A stretch of DNA of 64,000 nucleotides from Candidatus Binatia bacterium. Its GTDB lineage: Bacteria > Desulfobacterota > Binatia > UBA12015. Every line of letters starts with the position of its first letter. The first letter of the stretch is position 1. The notes under the pieces were generated by a model. That model was not told the origin of the DNA, did no database searches, and saw nothing but the letters and a program-made list of their open reading frames with translations. Location: positions 1 through 64,000 of the forward strand of contig DATCMB010000007.1 in NCBI GenBank assembly GCA_036563615.1. Reading direction: 5' to 3'. Position numbers and translations under genes: made by a program. This document shows positions 54,348 through 62,925 of the stretch, in pieces.

Positions 54348-54986
54348 CTAGCGGCGCGACTCCGCCTCGAGCAGCGCGCGCAGCTCGCTGACCGCTCGGC
54401 GCCAGTCGGGGCCGACGACGATGCCGTGCAGGCCCGCGCGTCGCGCGGCCTCGACGTTGCCCTCGAAGTCGTCGAGGAAGACGGCGTTCGCGCACGGCAC
54501 GTTGCCGAGGCGCTCAAGCGCGTAGGCGAAGACCCGCGGATTGGGCTTGCGCATGCCGATCTCGTGCGAGTCGACGACGGCGTCGAAGAGCTCGTCGACC
54601 GGCAGCATCGCGCGCCAGGCGTGGCCGAACTCGCGCACGTTGTTGGTCACCACCGCCGTGCGCCGGCCGCTCGCGCGAGCGAAGCGCGCGATCTCGACCA
54701 TCTCGTCGCGCACCGCGGCGCGCGCCATCGAGCCGAGCGCCTCGAACAGGTCGACGCGGTGCGGAGCGGCGAGCTCGAGGATCGCCTGGCGCGCGGCTTC
54801 GAGCGTGATCTCACCGCGCTCGAGCCGGTGCCACGGGTGGTCGGTGTCGTCGTCGTACCGGCCGAATACCAGCTCGAGGATGCGGTCCGCGCCGACGCCG
54901 CAGCGCTCGCCGAAGTTGCGGACTGCTTCGAACGGCGAGTCCATGAACACGCCGCCGAAGTCGAAGAGCACCGCGTCGATTCGCAT
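54348..54986 (-). CDS. HAD-family hydrolase
   Basis: A 212-aa haloacid dehalogenase-like phosphatase. The catalytic motif I is AVLFDFGGVFMDS, in which the second Asp of DxD is replaced by Gly as in the epoxide hydrolase N-terminal-like (Acad10/YihX) group; motif II is AVVTNNVREF, motif III lysine in GMRKPNPRVFAYAL and motif IV FLDDFEGNVEAARRAG. Start at ATG 54986; the frame is open 47 codons further. Substrate unknown; the missing second Asp may reduce phosphatase activity. It lies downstream of three GC hairpins that separate it from the next gene. Confidence 0.88.
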   Translation of the reverse strand: MRIDAVLFDFGGVFMDSPFEAVRNFGERCGVGADRILELVFGRYDDDTDHPWHRLERGEITLEAARQAILELAAPHRVDLFEALGSMARAAVRDEMVEIARFARASGRRTAVVTNNVREFGHAWRAMLPVDELFDAVVDSHEIGMRKPNPRVFAYALERLGNVPCANAVFLDDFEGNVEAARRAGLHGIVVGPDWRRAVSELRALLEAESRR

Positions 54987-55095
54987 GGCGGAGCATCCTC
55001 GCCGCTCGGTGCGCGGCGCACAAGCGCCGCGTCGAGGGATCGCGCTCGAGCGTCGCTTGGGTGAGCGGCGCGAGCTGCGGGTTGGGGATCGCTGG

Positions 55096-55152
55096 CCGCG
55101 GGGTCGGCCCGCGGGGTGGGCGTCCATGCCGGGGAGATCCTGCTCCCCGGCA
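55096..55152. terminator. two adjacent GC hairpins
   Basis: CCGCGGG/CCCGCGG (7 bp, loop GTCGG, 55096-55114) and TGCCGGGGAG/CTCCCCGGCA (10 bp, loop ATCCTG, 55127-55152). With the stronger hairpin at 55194 they form a series between the end of the cysteine-rich gene and the HAD gene, both on the minus strand. Confidence 0.5.
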
Positions 55153-55193
55153 CGGCCCGGACGAGGTGTTTCGTGGGGTATGGTGCAGTGAGA

Positions 55194-55232
55194 CCGCGCG
55201 CCCGCGGGAGCTCCTCTCCCGCGGGCGCGCGG
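55194..55232 (-). terminator. 17-bp perfect hairpin downstream of the cysteine-rich gene
   Basis: CCGCGCGCCCGCGGGAG and CTCCCGCGGGCGCGCGG form a perfect 17-bp stem with a 5-nt loop CTCCT. It lies 13 bp beyond the stop of the 1009-aa gene. In that direction it is followed by TCTCACTG, without a U-tract. Confidence 0.7.
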
Positions 55233-55245
55233 AGCTTTGCGCTCC

Positions 55246-58200
55246 TTACGGAGCCGCGACCATCCTCGCGTACATCCCCATGAACATCCCGGTGCGCGAC
55301 ACCTCGACCGGCTGCAGCTGCAGGCCGAAGAACGTCGGCAGCGGGAAGCTGGAGAGCGACGACGCCAGATCCGGGATCAGGGTCCCGACGAGCGGCGGGA
55401 GCACGTCGTTCTCGAGCGAGGCCTCGTTGACGTTGAGCGGGTTGTGGATGATCGCGATCGTCAGATCACCCGGCGCCGGCGGCGACAGCACGACGCCGAG
55501 CGCACCCGACTGCCCCTCGAGGTTCATGCCGAGGCGGACGTCGAACGCCGCGGTCAGAGCGACCTGCTCGCTGCCGTCGTCGCGCACGATGTCGGCCAGC
55601 ACCTGCCCGACGCGCAGCTCGGTGAGCTCGCCGTTCGGACCCGGCTGACCGGTGACGATCGGCGCGAGGGTCGGACGGATGTCGAGCCGGAACGGCGTCG
55701 CCGGCGGGAACACCGCGAACTGCGGCATCAGCAGCGACAGGATCGCGGCGTTGAGCGGCAGCGGCCCGGTGCCGAGGTCGAGCTCGGTGATGGTGGTCAC
55801 CAGCAGGCCGCACTCGGTCTGAGCCTTCAGCAGCTGGTTGAAGCCCTCGGCCGAGATCGCGATCGCGGCGTCGTAGGACTGGCCGCTCACCGGCGCGTTC
55901 TGGCCGAACGTCGGGAAGACCTCGTTGAAGGCCAGCGACGCGGTCAGGTTCGGCGCACCGAGCGGCGGCTGGCACTGCCCGGGATCCGTGCCGATCTGCG
56001 ACGTGATGCGCGAGTTCGAGTTGAGGGTGATGCCGACGTTGTCCTCGTCCACCGCGTGCAGCGGCGTCTCGAGGAGCACGCCGAGGCCCTCACCGATCGG
56101 ACCCGTGATCGAGATGCCGGCGAGCGCCGTCTCGATCGCGTCGGCGATCGGGCCGTCGAGCGGACCGGCGCCGTCCGGATCGTTCAGGAAGTCACGCATC
56201 GCGTTGATCGTCAGCTGCTCGATGTTGGGCATGAACGCCTGGATGATGTCGCCGATGATCGGCGCATCGCAGATGCCCGACGTGAAGGTCCGCTGGAACC
56301 CGGCGAAGCTGACGTCGATCGCACCGAGCTGGTTGACGTCGATGTTCGACGGCTCCACCGGATCCGGGCTCAGGGTGTAGTCACCCAGGAAGAACGCCTG
56401 GTTGGCGGTCAGCCGGATGCCGCAGGTCGGAACCACGCCGCTGCCCTCCAGGCTGATGTCGACCCGGATGCTGTTGATGGAGATGTCGCCCGCGACGAAG
56501 TTCACCATCGAGTCCGTCTGGAGCGAGAAGCTCTGGAAGGCCGGCGGCGGCGACGCGATGCGCACCGTGGCGCGACCCAGACAGCCGAAGATCGAGTCGA
56601 CGAAGCACTGATTGTTGATCAGCACCGTCCCGACCGGCACGAGCGTCGCCAGGTCGAGGCCCTCGCCCGCGAGGTCGGCGACCAGCGGCTCGATCTTGTC
56701 GAGACCGGTGTCGTTCAGGCGCAGCGCCACGCTCTGCGGCGAGAACGCGCCGTCGGCGATCGACATGCCGCGGTGCACCACGACGCGGTCGTGCGCGAAG
56801 CCGCCGTGGACCACGTCGGTCACCGTCGCACGGATCGGGTTCAGGATCGTGGTGGCGTTGAGCGGCACCGTCGTCGAGAACGTGCCGTCCCCGTTCACCG
56901 TCACCGGGGTGCCGTTCACCGTCACCGCGGCGAGCGCCGGCGAGAGGTGCTGGACGACGCCGTTCACGGTGACCGAGGCTGCCGTGGTGAACGAGCCGTG
57001 GGTCGGCGAGGTGATCACCACGTCGAACGGAATGCACATGCTCGGCGCGCCGTCGCAGGCGTAGCCGGGCTCGATGCCGCACTGGCTGCTGCAGCCGTCG
57101 TTCGACATCGTGTTACCGTCGTCGCACTGCTCGGCGCCGACGATCATGCCGTCGCCGCAGATCTCGTTGCAGGCGCTCGGCGAGCCCGTGCAGGAGTAGC
57201 CCGGCTCGACGTTGCAGGACGCGTCGCAGCCGTCGCCGTTGGCGTTGCCGCCGTCGTCGCACTGCTCGCTGCCGACCACGAGGCCGTCGCCGCAGATCTC
57301 GGTGCAGACCGCCGGATGGCCGGAGCAGTTCCAGCCGGCCTCGATCTGGCAGGCCGAGCTGCAGCCGTCGCCCCCGACGTCGTTGCCGTCCTCACAGTTC
57401 TCCTGGCCGTCGACCAGCATGTCGCCGCAGGTCGTCGGCTCGTTGCAGCTCTGGTTGGAGTCGTCGCCGTCGTCGAAGACGTCGCAGTCCTTGTCGATGC
57501 CGTCGACGCCGTTCAGCAGGTCACACGCGCGGCAGCGCATGCGCTCGCCGAGGCAGGCGGAGAGACCGGCGCTCGACGGCTCACCGCACGCCGGGAAGGC
57601 GTTCTGCAGCAACACGCCGGAGGTGACGCACTTGTTGATGGCCTTGTCGATGTTGGCCTGGCAGGCACGCGCGACGCGGCCCTTCGGATCGGGCTGCTCG
57701 CCGTCGGTCCCGAGGCAGACGTCACGGAGCGTCTCCTCGTCGACCACCGTGCCGTTCTTCATCGCCGCCTTCTTACAGCGCAGGAACTCCTTGAGGCGTG
57801 CCTCCTCACACCTCTGCACGGCCTTCAGGATGTTCTCCTGACACCGCTTGACCGGCGTGTCCTGCGACAGCGAGCCCTCGACGTTCGCGCCGAAGAGGTC
57901 CGACAGCAGCGCGTCGCCGGTCGCCACCGCGAGGATCGGCGGCTGGGTCAGGCTCGGCGGACCGAAGGAGGGGGGCGCACCGCCGCAGCGCTTGTTCGCG
58001 TCCGAGACCGCCTTGCTCATCGTCTTGATGACGTTCGCCTCGGATGCCGCGCACTGCGTGATCGGCACGGCGAGCTTGCCTCGCACCTCGGCGCGGAGGC
58101 ACTTGAGCAGCGCCTGGTTCTGCTTCGCCAGAACCTTGCGCGAGCTGTTGTTGATCTCCTCGATGCAGCGCCGGTCGTTGACCGACACCTGCGCCGACGC

Positions 58201-58275
58201 GACGCTCGCGACGAGCAGGGTGGCCATCATCGCGGCCGCGAACGGAAGCAAGCGTGTTCTCCGGTGGTGATCCAT
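55246..58275 (-). CDS. large exported protein with tandem DUF4215-type cysteine-rich repeats
   Basis: A 1009-aa protein. A signal peptide (LLPFAAAMMATLLVASVASAQ) is followed by a helical region with widely spaced Cys (about 30-275; for example NQALLKCLRAEVRGK), three tandem repeats of about 45 residues (about 281-413) of the type ICGDGLVVGSEQCDDG then GDGCDASC, the Myxococcota disulfide-rich (DUF4215) repeat, one bacterial Ig-like segment (VVITSPTHGSFTTAASVTVNG), and a roughly 550-residue beta-rich C-terminal region without a family I recognise. It has the Shine-Dalgarno GGAGGGG before the ATG. It must be exported and disulfide-bonded, so it may depend on the thiol redox genes at 42.7-45.6 kb. 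Function unknown. Confidence 0.88.
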   Translation of the reverse strand: MDHHRRTRLLPFAAAMMATLLVASVASAQVSVNDRRCIEEINNSSRKVLAKQNQALLKCLRAEVRGKLAVPITQCAASEANVIKTMSKAVSDANKRCGGAPPSFGPPSLTQPPILAVATGDALLSDLFGANVEGSLSQDTPVKRCQENILKAVQRCEEARLKEFLRCKKAAMKNGTVVDEETLRDVCLGTDGEQPDPKGRVARACQANIDKAINKCVTSGVLLQNAFPACGEPSSAGLSACLGERMRCRACDLLNGVDGIDKDCDVFDDGDDSNQSCNEPTTCGDMLVDGQENCEDGNDVGGDGCSSACQIEAGWNCSGHPAVCTEICGDGLVVGSEQCDDGGNANGDGCDASCNVEPGYSCTGSPSACNEICGDGMIVGAEQCDDGNTMSNDGCSSQCGIEPGYACDGAPSMCIPFDVVITSPTHGSFTTAASVTVNGVVQHLSPALAAVTVNGTPVTVNGDGTFSTTVPLNATTILNPIRATVTDVVHGGFAHDRVVVHRGMSIADGAFSPQSVALRLNDTGLDKIEPLVADLAGEGLDLATLVPVGTVLINNQCFVDSIFGCLGRATVRIASPPPAFQSFSLQTDSMVNFVAGDISINSIRVDISLEGSGVVPTCGIRLTANQAFFLGDYTLSPDPVEPSNIDVNQLGAIDVSFAGFQRTFTSGICDAPIIGDIIQAFMPNIEQLTINAMRDFLNDPDGAGPLDGPIADAIETALAGISITGPIGEGLGVLLETPLHAVDEDNVGITLNSNSRITSQIGTDPGQCQPPLGAPNLTASLAFNEVFPTFGQNAPVSGQSYDAAIAISAEGFNQLLKAQTECGLLVTTITELDLGTGPLPLNAAILSLLMPQFAVFPPATPFRLDIRPTLAPIVTGQPGPNGELTELRVGQVLADIVRDDGSEQVALTAAFDVRLGMNLEGQSGALGVVLSPPAPGDLTIAIIHNPLNVNEASLENDVLPPLVGTLIPDLASSLSSFPLPTFFGLQLQPVEVSRTGMFMGMYARMVAAP

Positions 58276-58934
58276 TCTTTTCCCCTCCAGCTGGCGTGGG
58301 GCCGTCAAGCCAAAGATCGCTTGGTGCAGGTCGGAACGAGCGCGCGCGTACGCGCGGGTGGCGTGGGGCGTGGCCGCCGTGCCCAGGCCGGAAGGGAAAC
58401 CACGAGCGGGACGCGCCGGGTGGCGCGGCAGGTGTCTCGGGTACAAGGTCCGGTGGTCACGGAGCGGGGTCGCCTCCTGATCAAGTGTGCGGTGCCGAGC
58501 TTCGGTTGCTTGCGCAGCGTCCTCGCGAGGGCGCGAGTATGCACGCACAGCAAGTGAAATGCTCGATCGAAAGCAACAACCGTCTCGAAAAGTGAAACTC
58601 GGGCGCAAAGAGCTGGCTGGGGCCGGTCGACGCGCGAGACCCTGACTCGTCGCGTCATCACCCGCCCCGGGGAGATGCGTGGGTGGAAGGCGCGATGCGT
58701 GGATCGGAGTCCGAGCGCCGCTCGTTCCCTAAATCCGCGCGCCGGCGGCGCTTTCGAGAGTAGCTCCTTGGACCGCCACGGCCGCGCCGGCGGCGGGGGC
58801 AGGCGGCCGTGGACCCGCCCCGCGACCGACGGCGTGTGGCGGTGATTTGGGCTGACGCGGGCGCCGCCGGTCCTCCGCGGACATCTTCCGGGGGTCGTCT
58901 TCTTGGCCGAACCGGACCCCGATAGGATCGCCGC
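58276..58934. other. 659-bp divergent intergenic region with palindromes and a hairpin
   Basis: No gene that I can support. It holds a perfect 14-bp palindrome, CGCGCGTACGCGCG, at 58343-58356 (about 70 bp before the cysteine-rich gene), an AT-richer stretch at about 58550-58610 that may carry promoters, and a perfect 10-bp hairpin CCACGGCCGC/GCGGCCGTGG at 58776-58812, about 120 bp before the lipoprotein gene. Confidence 0.5.
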
Positions 58935-59351
58935 ATGAGAACACAACGAATCGTGCCCATGCTCCTCGTGGCCTCGGTGGCCGTCCTCGGCGTCGCGTGC
59001 GGCGGCTCGCGAGAGAGCCAGGTGGTCCGGACCTCGCGGACCGTCGTGCAGCAGCCCGTCCCCGAGCCCCGCATGACCGACATCTCGATCTACGGGCTGC
59101 ACGAGCAGCCGGGGGCGGCGAGCGGTCAGGTCAACGTCGTCGGGACGATCGTCAACCACGGCGACCGCCCGGTGAGTCAGCTGCGGATCCGCGTCGACTC
59201 GCTCGACCAGACCGGACGCCTGGTGCGCAGCGTCGACACGCCGCCGCTCGAGCAGACCATCGGCGCCAACGGCGGCACCGCGACCTTCCAGGCGACGGTG
59301 CCGGACGATCCGACGGTCACGACGTACCACGCGGTCGCGATCGCGCGCTGA
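58935..59351 (+). CDS. small lipoprotein with a FxLYD-like beta domain
   Basis: A 138-aa exported protein. The lipobox is VAVLGVACGGS, followed by a short Ser/Arg/Gln linker and one beta-sandwich-like domain: MTDISIYGLHEQP, VNVVGTIVNHGDRPVSQLRIRVDSLDQTGR and FQATVPDDPTVTTYHAVAIAR. The order 'new feature, comparison with parent protein, difference' of extracytoplasmic FxLYD domains fits, but this is a loose match. It has AGGA about 9 nt before the ATG. Function unknown. Confidence 0.78.
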   Translation: MRTQRIVPMLLVASVAVLGVACGGSRESQVVRTSRTVVQQPVPEPRMTDISIYGLHEQPGAASGQVNVVGTIVNHGDRPVSQLRIRVDSLDQTGRLVRSVDTPPLEQTIGANGGTATFQATVPDDPTVTTYHAVAIAR

Positions 59352-59565
59352 GCGGACGAGATCGCGCCGCGCACGGTAGGCCGCCACGGACGGCGCGCCG
59401 GCCGAGCTGCGCGCGAGAATCGAACGGCGCGTCGGTGACGGGGCCGTGAGGTGAAGCGGTTCGCGCTCTGGCTCACGCGCAGGACCACGCCCACGCAGGC
59501 GCCCGACCGCCGCAGCGGGGCAAACGCCCTTGCCGCGAGAATCGCACCGGCCCTATGGTCGCGCA

Positions 59566-60819
59566 ATGAAGCACCGTCACGCGACCGTTGCCGTTCTCAC
59601 CCTCGCTGCGCTCGTCGCGACGCTGCACGCGGCCGACGCCCGCGCCGCGCTCGCGCGCGACCTCGAGCCGCCCGACGCGGTGTCGCCCTACCCGGGCTAC
59701 GTCAGCGAGATCTACGCGGACCCCGACAACTGGCTCTGCCGTCCCGACAAGGACGACGTCTGCGACCACGAGCTCGACACGACCGTCGTCCGCGCGAACG
59801 GCGCGACGCGCCTCGAACGCTGGCGTCCGGCGCGCAAGCCAAAAATCGACTGCTTCTACGTCTATCCGACGATCTCGCTCGACGAGACCGGCAACAGCGA
59901 CCTCGTGCCCGACGAGGACGAGGAGCTGTTCGTCGTCCGCCAGCAGGCCGCGCGTCTGGGATCGGTGTGCCGCGTGTTCGCGCCGGTCTACCGCCAGATC
60001 ACGCTGACGGCGCTGGTCGGGCGGATGAGCGGACAGGACATCCCGAGCGACCGCGCCCTCGCCTACGGCGACGTCGTCGACGCCTTCAAGCACTACATCG
60101 CGAACGACAACCACGGGCGCGGCTTCATCCTGATCGGCCACTCGCAGGGCGCCGGACACCTGACCGCGCTGGTGCGCGACGAGATCGACCAGAACCCGGT
60201 GCTGCGCGAGCGCCTGGTGTCGGCGATGCTGCTCGGCACGAGCCTGCAGGTGCCGGTCGGACGCGACGTCGGCGGAGACTTCCAGCGCGTGCCGCTCTGC
60301 CGTCGCGCGACGCAGACCGGCTGCGCGATCAGCTACGTCACCTTCCGCTCGACCGCGCCGCCGCCCGAGAACAGCCTGTTCGGCGGCTCACGCGAGCCGG
60401 GTCTCCAGGCGGCGTGCACCAACCCGGCGTCGCTCGCCGGCGGTCGCGGCGTCCTCGAAGCCTACCTGCCGACCACCGCGCAGTCGTTGCCGATCCTTCC
60501 CCCGCCGCCGCGCGTCGACTGGCTCGATCCGTCGCTCGGCGTCGAGATCGAGACGCCCTTCGTCACGACGCCCGGCCTGTTCGAGGCCGAGTGCGCCGAG
60601 CACGACGGCTTCCACTACTTGAGCGTCTTCGTGAACGGTGACCCGAGCGACCCGCGCATCGACGACATCACCGGCGCCGACCTGACGCCCGAGTGGGGCC
60701 TGCACCTGGTCGACGTCAACCTCGCGATGGGCAACCTCGTCGAGATCGCCGAGACGCAGGCGCGCTCGTGGTGCGCGCGCCAGCGCCGCTGCTTCGCGCA
60801 GCCGCTGCCGCGTCGCTGA
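59566..60819 (+). CDS. exported DUF3089-like alpha/beta-hydrolase
   Basis: A 417-aa protein with a signal peptide (VAVLTLAALVATLHAADARAA) and a lipase-like alpha/beta fold. DCFYVYPTISLDETGNSD starts the core, VCRVFAPVYRQITLTAL follows, and the nucleophile elbow is GFILIGHSQGAGHLTALV. These are the landmarks of DUF3089 (lysophospholipase-like) proteins. Several Cys pairs suggest disulfides, consistent with export. The start is ATG 59566; a TTG at 59530 in the same frame is less likely. It ends facing the Pro/Thr-rich gene across a strong hairpin. Confidence 0.87.
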   Translation: MKHRHATVAVLTLAALVATLHAADARAALARDLEPPDAVSPYPGYVSEIYADPDNWLCRPDKDDVCDHELDTTVVRANGATRLERWRPARKPKIDCFYVYPTISLDETGNSDLVPDEDEELFVVRQQAARLGSVCRVFAPVYRQITLTALVGRMSGQDIPSDRALAYGDVVDAFKHYIANDNHGRGFILIGHSQGAGHLTALVRDEIDQNPVLRERLVSAMLLGTSLQVPVGRDVGGDFQRVPLCRRATQTGCAISYVTFRSTAPPPENSLFGGSREPGLQAACTNPASLAGGRGVLEAYLPTTAQSLPILPPPPRVDWLDPSLGVEIETPFVTTPGLFEAECAEHDGFHYLSVFVNGDPSDPRIDDITGADLTPEWGLHLVDVNLAMGNLVEIAETQARSWCARQRRCFAQPLPRR

Positions 60820-60837
60820 TCGCGGGCTCCAAATGCG

Positions 60838-60877
60838 GCGGCGCCGGTGAGCGAAGGAGCTTGCTCACCGGCGCCGC
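60838..60877. terminator. bidirectional GC hairpin between the DUF3089-like and Pro/Thr-rich genes
   Basis: GCGGCGCCGGTGAGC and GCTCACCGGCGCCGC form a perfect 15-bp stem with a 10-nt loop, midway between convergent stops at 60819 and 60890. No T-run follows on either strand. Confidence 0.72.
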
Positions 60878-60889
60878 ACACGGAAGACC

Positions 60890-62035
60890 TCAGCCGCAGT
60901 TGCCCGGGCTGAACGGCGACAGGCACCCCGGCGTCGGGGTCGCCGTCGGCGGGACGAACGGCGTGAACGTCACCGTCGGCGTCGGCGGCGGGGTCGGAGT
61001 CGGCGTCGGACCCACCGGCGTCGGCGTCGGCGACGGGGTCACCGTCGGCGGCGGAGTCGGGGGCGGAGTCTGCGTCGGCGTCGGGGTGGGCGTCGGCGTC
61101 GGCGGAATGAACGGCGACGTCGGCGTCGGCGTGGGCGGCGGGGTCGGGGTCGGCGTGCGCGGCAGGTGGACGCCGAAGATGTTGATGCCCTCGGCGTAGG
61201 CATTGCCGACGAACAGCGCCCGGACGCCGAACTCGAGACGCGGATCGTTCGGCGCGATGAAGCGGCCGATGAACAAGGCCTCGTTGCCGACCTGGTTGTT
61301 GGTGCCGGCGACGTACAGCTCGAGGTGCTCCGGCGCGCCGCTCTGCGGGTAGAGCGAGCTGCGGAGCTGCGTGATCACCTGCTGGGCGACGTTGATCGTC
61401 GTCGGCGCGGTCGCGACCGCCTGCGCGTCGGGCTCGACGCGCAGGCGACGGAAGATGTAGTTGCCGCCCGTGAGCTCGAGCGTGGCGCCGCCGTCGACGG
61501 CGACGTCGCGGTAGCAGCCGGCCGGCAGCGTCCGCGGCGACTGCGCCTTGGTCACGGTGACGTTCTGCGCACCGTTGACGCAGGGGTTCGAGGTGTCGGC
61601 CGGCAGTGTCGGCGCGTTGACCGTGAGCGGGAAGGGGAACGGCGTAGTCGTCGTGCCGCGCACGTTCGAGGTCCCGTTCAGCTTCAGCGAGTTGACGTAG
61701 ACGTCGTTCGCCGAGGCGCCGGTGGTGAACTCCATCGAGTCCGCGACCAGCGCGCCGCCCGCCTGCGTCGGGCTGTGGAACGTGTTCGTGCCCAGCGTCA
61801 GACGGCCGCCCGGCAAGATCACGCCGTAGTTGCCGCTGACCTCGATGTTCGAGCCGATGTCGAGGCGCTTAGTCGCGAGCGCGGTGTACGCAGTCCACTC
61901 GCTCGGCGGCGTTGCGCTCGCGGCGGTCGCGCCGCAGAGCGTGGCGAGCAGCGCGGCCGCGACGGTGCGGCGCGTGCGCCCCCGGCCCCGGGCGTACGCG
62001 GCGGGCGTGTCGTGGCGGGTGGTGCCAGCTGTCAT
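60890..62035 (-). CDS. exported protein with a Pro/Thr-rich C-terminal tract
   Basis: A 381-aa protein. An Arg-rich signal sequence (RTVAAALLATLCGATAASA) is followed by a beta-rich domain (about 45-290; LDIGSNIEVSGNYGVILPGG, TLELTGGNYIFRRLRVEPDA, LELYVAGTNNQVGNEALFIG) that reads like a right-handed beta-helix or adhesin-like surface domain. The tract from about residue 290 to 365 is repeated Pro-Thr (PTPTPPPTPTPT and similar), then a short end, PGCLSPFSPGNCG, with two Cys. The Pro/Thr tract is likely a cell-wall- or glycan-spanning linker. Function unknown. A 12-bp hairpin sits about 24 bp upstream of the ATG. Confidence 0.82.
   Translation of the reverse strand: MTAGTTRHDTPAAYARGRGRTRRTVAAALLATLCGATAASATPPSEWTAYTALATKRLDIGSNIEVSGNYGVILPGGRLTLGTNTFHSPTQAGGALVADSMEFTTGASANDVYVNSLKLNGTSNVRGTTTTPFPFPLTVNAPTLPADTSNPCVNGAQNVTVTKAQSPRTLPAGCYRDVAVDGGATLELTGGNYIFRRLRVEPDAQAVATAPTTINVAQQVITQLRSSLYPQSGAPEHLELYVAGTNNQVGNEALFIGRFIAPNDPRLEFGVRALFVGNAYAEGINIFGVHLPRTPTPTPPPTPTPTSPFIPPTPTPTPTPTQTPPPTPPPTVTPSPTPTPVGPTPTPTPPPTPTVTFTPFVPPTATPTPGCLSPFSPGNCG
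60945..61165 (-). repeat. low-complexity repeat tract encoding Pro-Thr
   Basis: Roughly 220 bp made of GTCGGCGTCGG-like units on the plus strand, encoding the Pro/Thr tract of the exported protein. Such tracts change length readily by slippage. Confidence 0.8.
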
Positions 62036-62544
62036 CGGGCGGATCCTCTCTTGGGCTCGCCGGTCAACCGTGCGCCTGTCGGTTGGCCGGCCTCGTCTGT
62101 GGCTCGAGCGGCGCAGCGGAACGTTGCGAGGCGGAGAGCGGCGGGCGAGAACTCACCCGAGGTGGCTTCCGGCCGACCCACGTCCCTCGGGCCGGCGATC
62201 CGCGCACAGGGCAATCGGAGTGCCACTATGTGGGCCGCGAGTCCTCGATTTTACGAGGCTTTTTCGCTGACCACGGGGACGGTACCTGCTTGCAAACCTG
62301 CAAGATCCCTCTGCCGTGCGAGCCCCGAAGCAAGCCGCATGTCAGCCGCCATGCGGCGGTTCGGAGGCTCGCCGAGCCCCAGTCGGACGCTTGCTCGAGA
62401 GCCGGCGCGACGCGCAAGGAGGGCGACCGGCACTTCCTACAAGACGCCGGTCGAGAAGCCGCCCACCGCCAGGCCAGACGTAGGCGGGACGTGGCCGACC
62501 GCGTGGCATGCCTGCTGCACCGTCGCCAGCGTCAGGAGTCGAGC
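62036..62544. other. 509-bp intergenic region with several hairpins
   Basis: No coding gene supported. Inverted repeats: 62059-62070/62080-62091 (GCCGGTCAACCG with CGGTTGGCCGGC, one mismatch), 62243-62264 (CCTCG/CGAGG then CTTTTT, terminator-like on the plus strand), 62289-62304 (CTTGCA/TGCAAG) and 62334-62357 (GCCGCATG/CATGCGGC, perfect). It separates divergent genes starting at 62035 and 62545. Confidence 0.5.
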
Positions 62545-62925
62545 ATGATGAACGGGAAGACGTTGCTGGCGATCGCGGCCGTGATCCTCCTCCAGGCGGC
62601 TCCGGCGGTGGGACAGACGGGCGCCCTGCCGGGTGAGCTGCCGGGCAACGACGCGTCGCTCCGCGACACGCCGTCGATTCCCGACCCCGGCGACGCGCAC
62701 CTCGTGCCGGGCTCGAAGGACCCGACCGACGGCGATCTCGGCGAGCACCAGGTCACCGGCCGCGTGCAGTCGATCGACAAGCAGGCGGGGACGGTGTCGA
62801 TCGACGTCAAGGGCAAGGACGTCAAGATTCTCTTCCCGCCGACCGCGCTCGAGCACCTCGATGAGGGCGACGAGGTGACGGTCCGGATGTCGCTGCAGAA
62901 GAGCACGAGCCCGTCGGCGCGCTAA
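62545..62925 (+). CDS. small exported protein of unknown function
   Basis: A 126-aa protein with a signal peptide (TLLAIAAVILLQAAPAVGQ) and a short domain with alternating charge: HQVTGRVQSIDKQAGTVSIDVKGKDVKILFPPTALEHLDEGDEV (described by its GRVQSID and VSIDVKGK strands), resembling small OB-like or copper-binding-periplasmic (CusF-like) folds in outline only. Start ATG 62545 with AGGAG 6 nt upstream; a second ATG follows at once. A 7-bp hairpin (62994-63014) lies downstream. Confidence 0.72.
   Translation: MMNGKTLLAIAAVILLQAAPAVGQTGALPGELPGNDASLRDTPSIPDPGDAHLVPGSKDPTDGDLGEHQVTGRVQSIDKQAGTVSIDVKGKDVKILFPPTALEHLDEGDEVTVRMSLQKSTSPSAR

Noticed and set aside
55237-58557. Very long open frame antisense to the cysteine-rich gene (also others, e.g. 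2847-5951, 18140-20518, 26004-28037)
   Set aside because: Long stop-free antisense frames arise from high GC with GC-rich third codon positions. Their translations are Arg/Val/Ala-rich without family motifs, while the opposite strand encodes clear proteins.
62195-62245. Possible c-di-GMP (GEMM) riboswitch: CACAGGGCAA at about 62205 followed by GGCCGCGAGTCC
   Set aside because: The start matches the GEMM consensus, but ACGCAAAGCC is only partly matched, the tetraloop and receptor are missing, and a terminator-like hairpin follows within 40 nt, leaving no room for the second stem.
62300-62420. tRNA-like segment around GGCGGTTCGGAGGCTCGCC
   Set aside because: No D-arm, anticodon arm or acceptor pairing fits; the T-arm resemblance is superficial.
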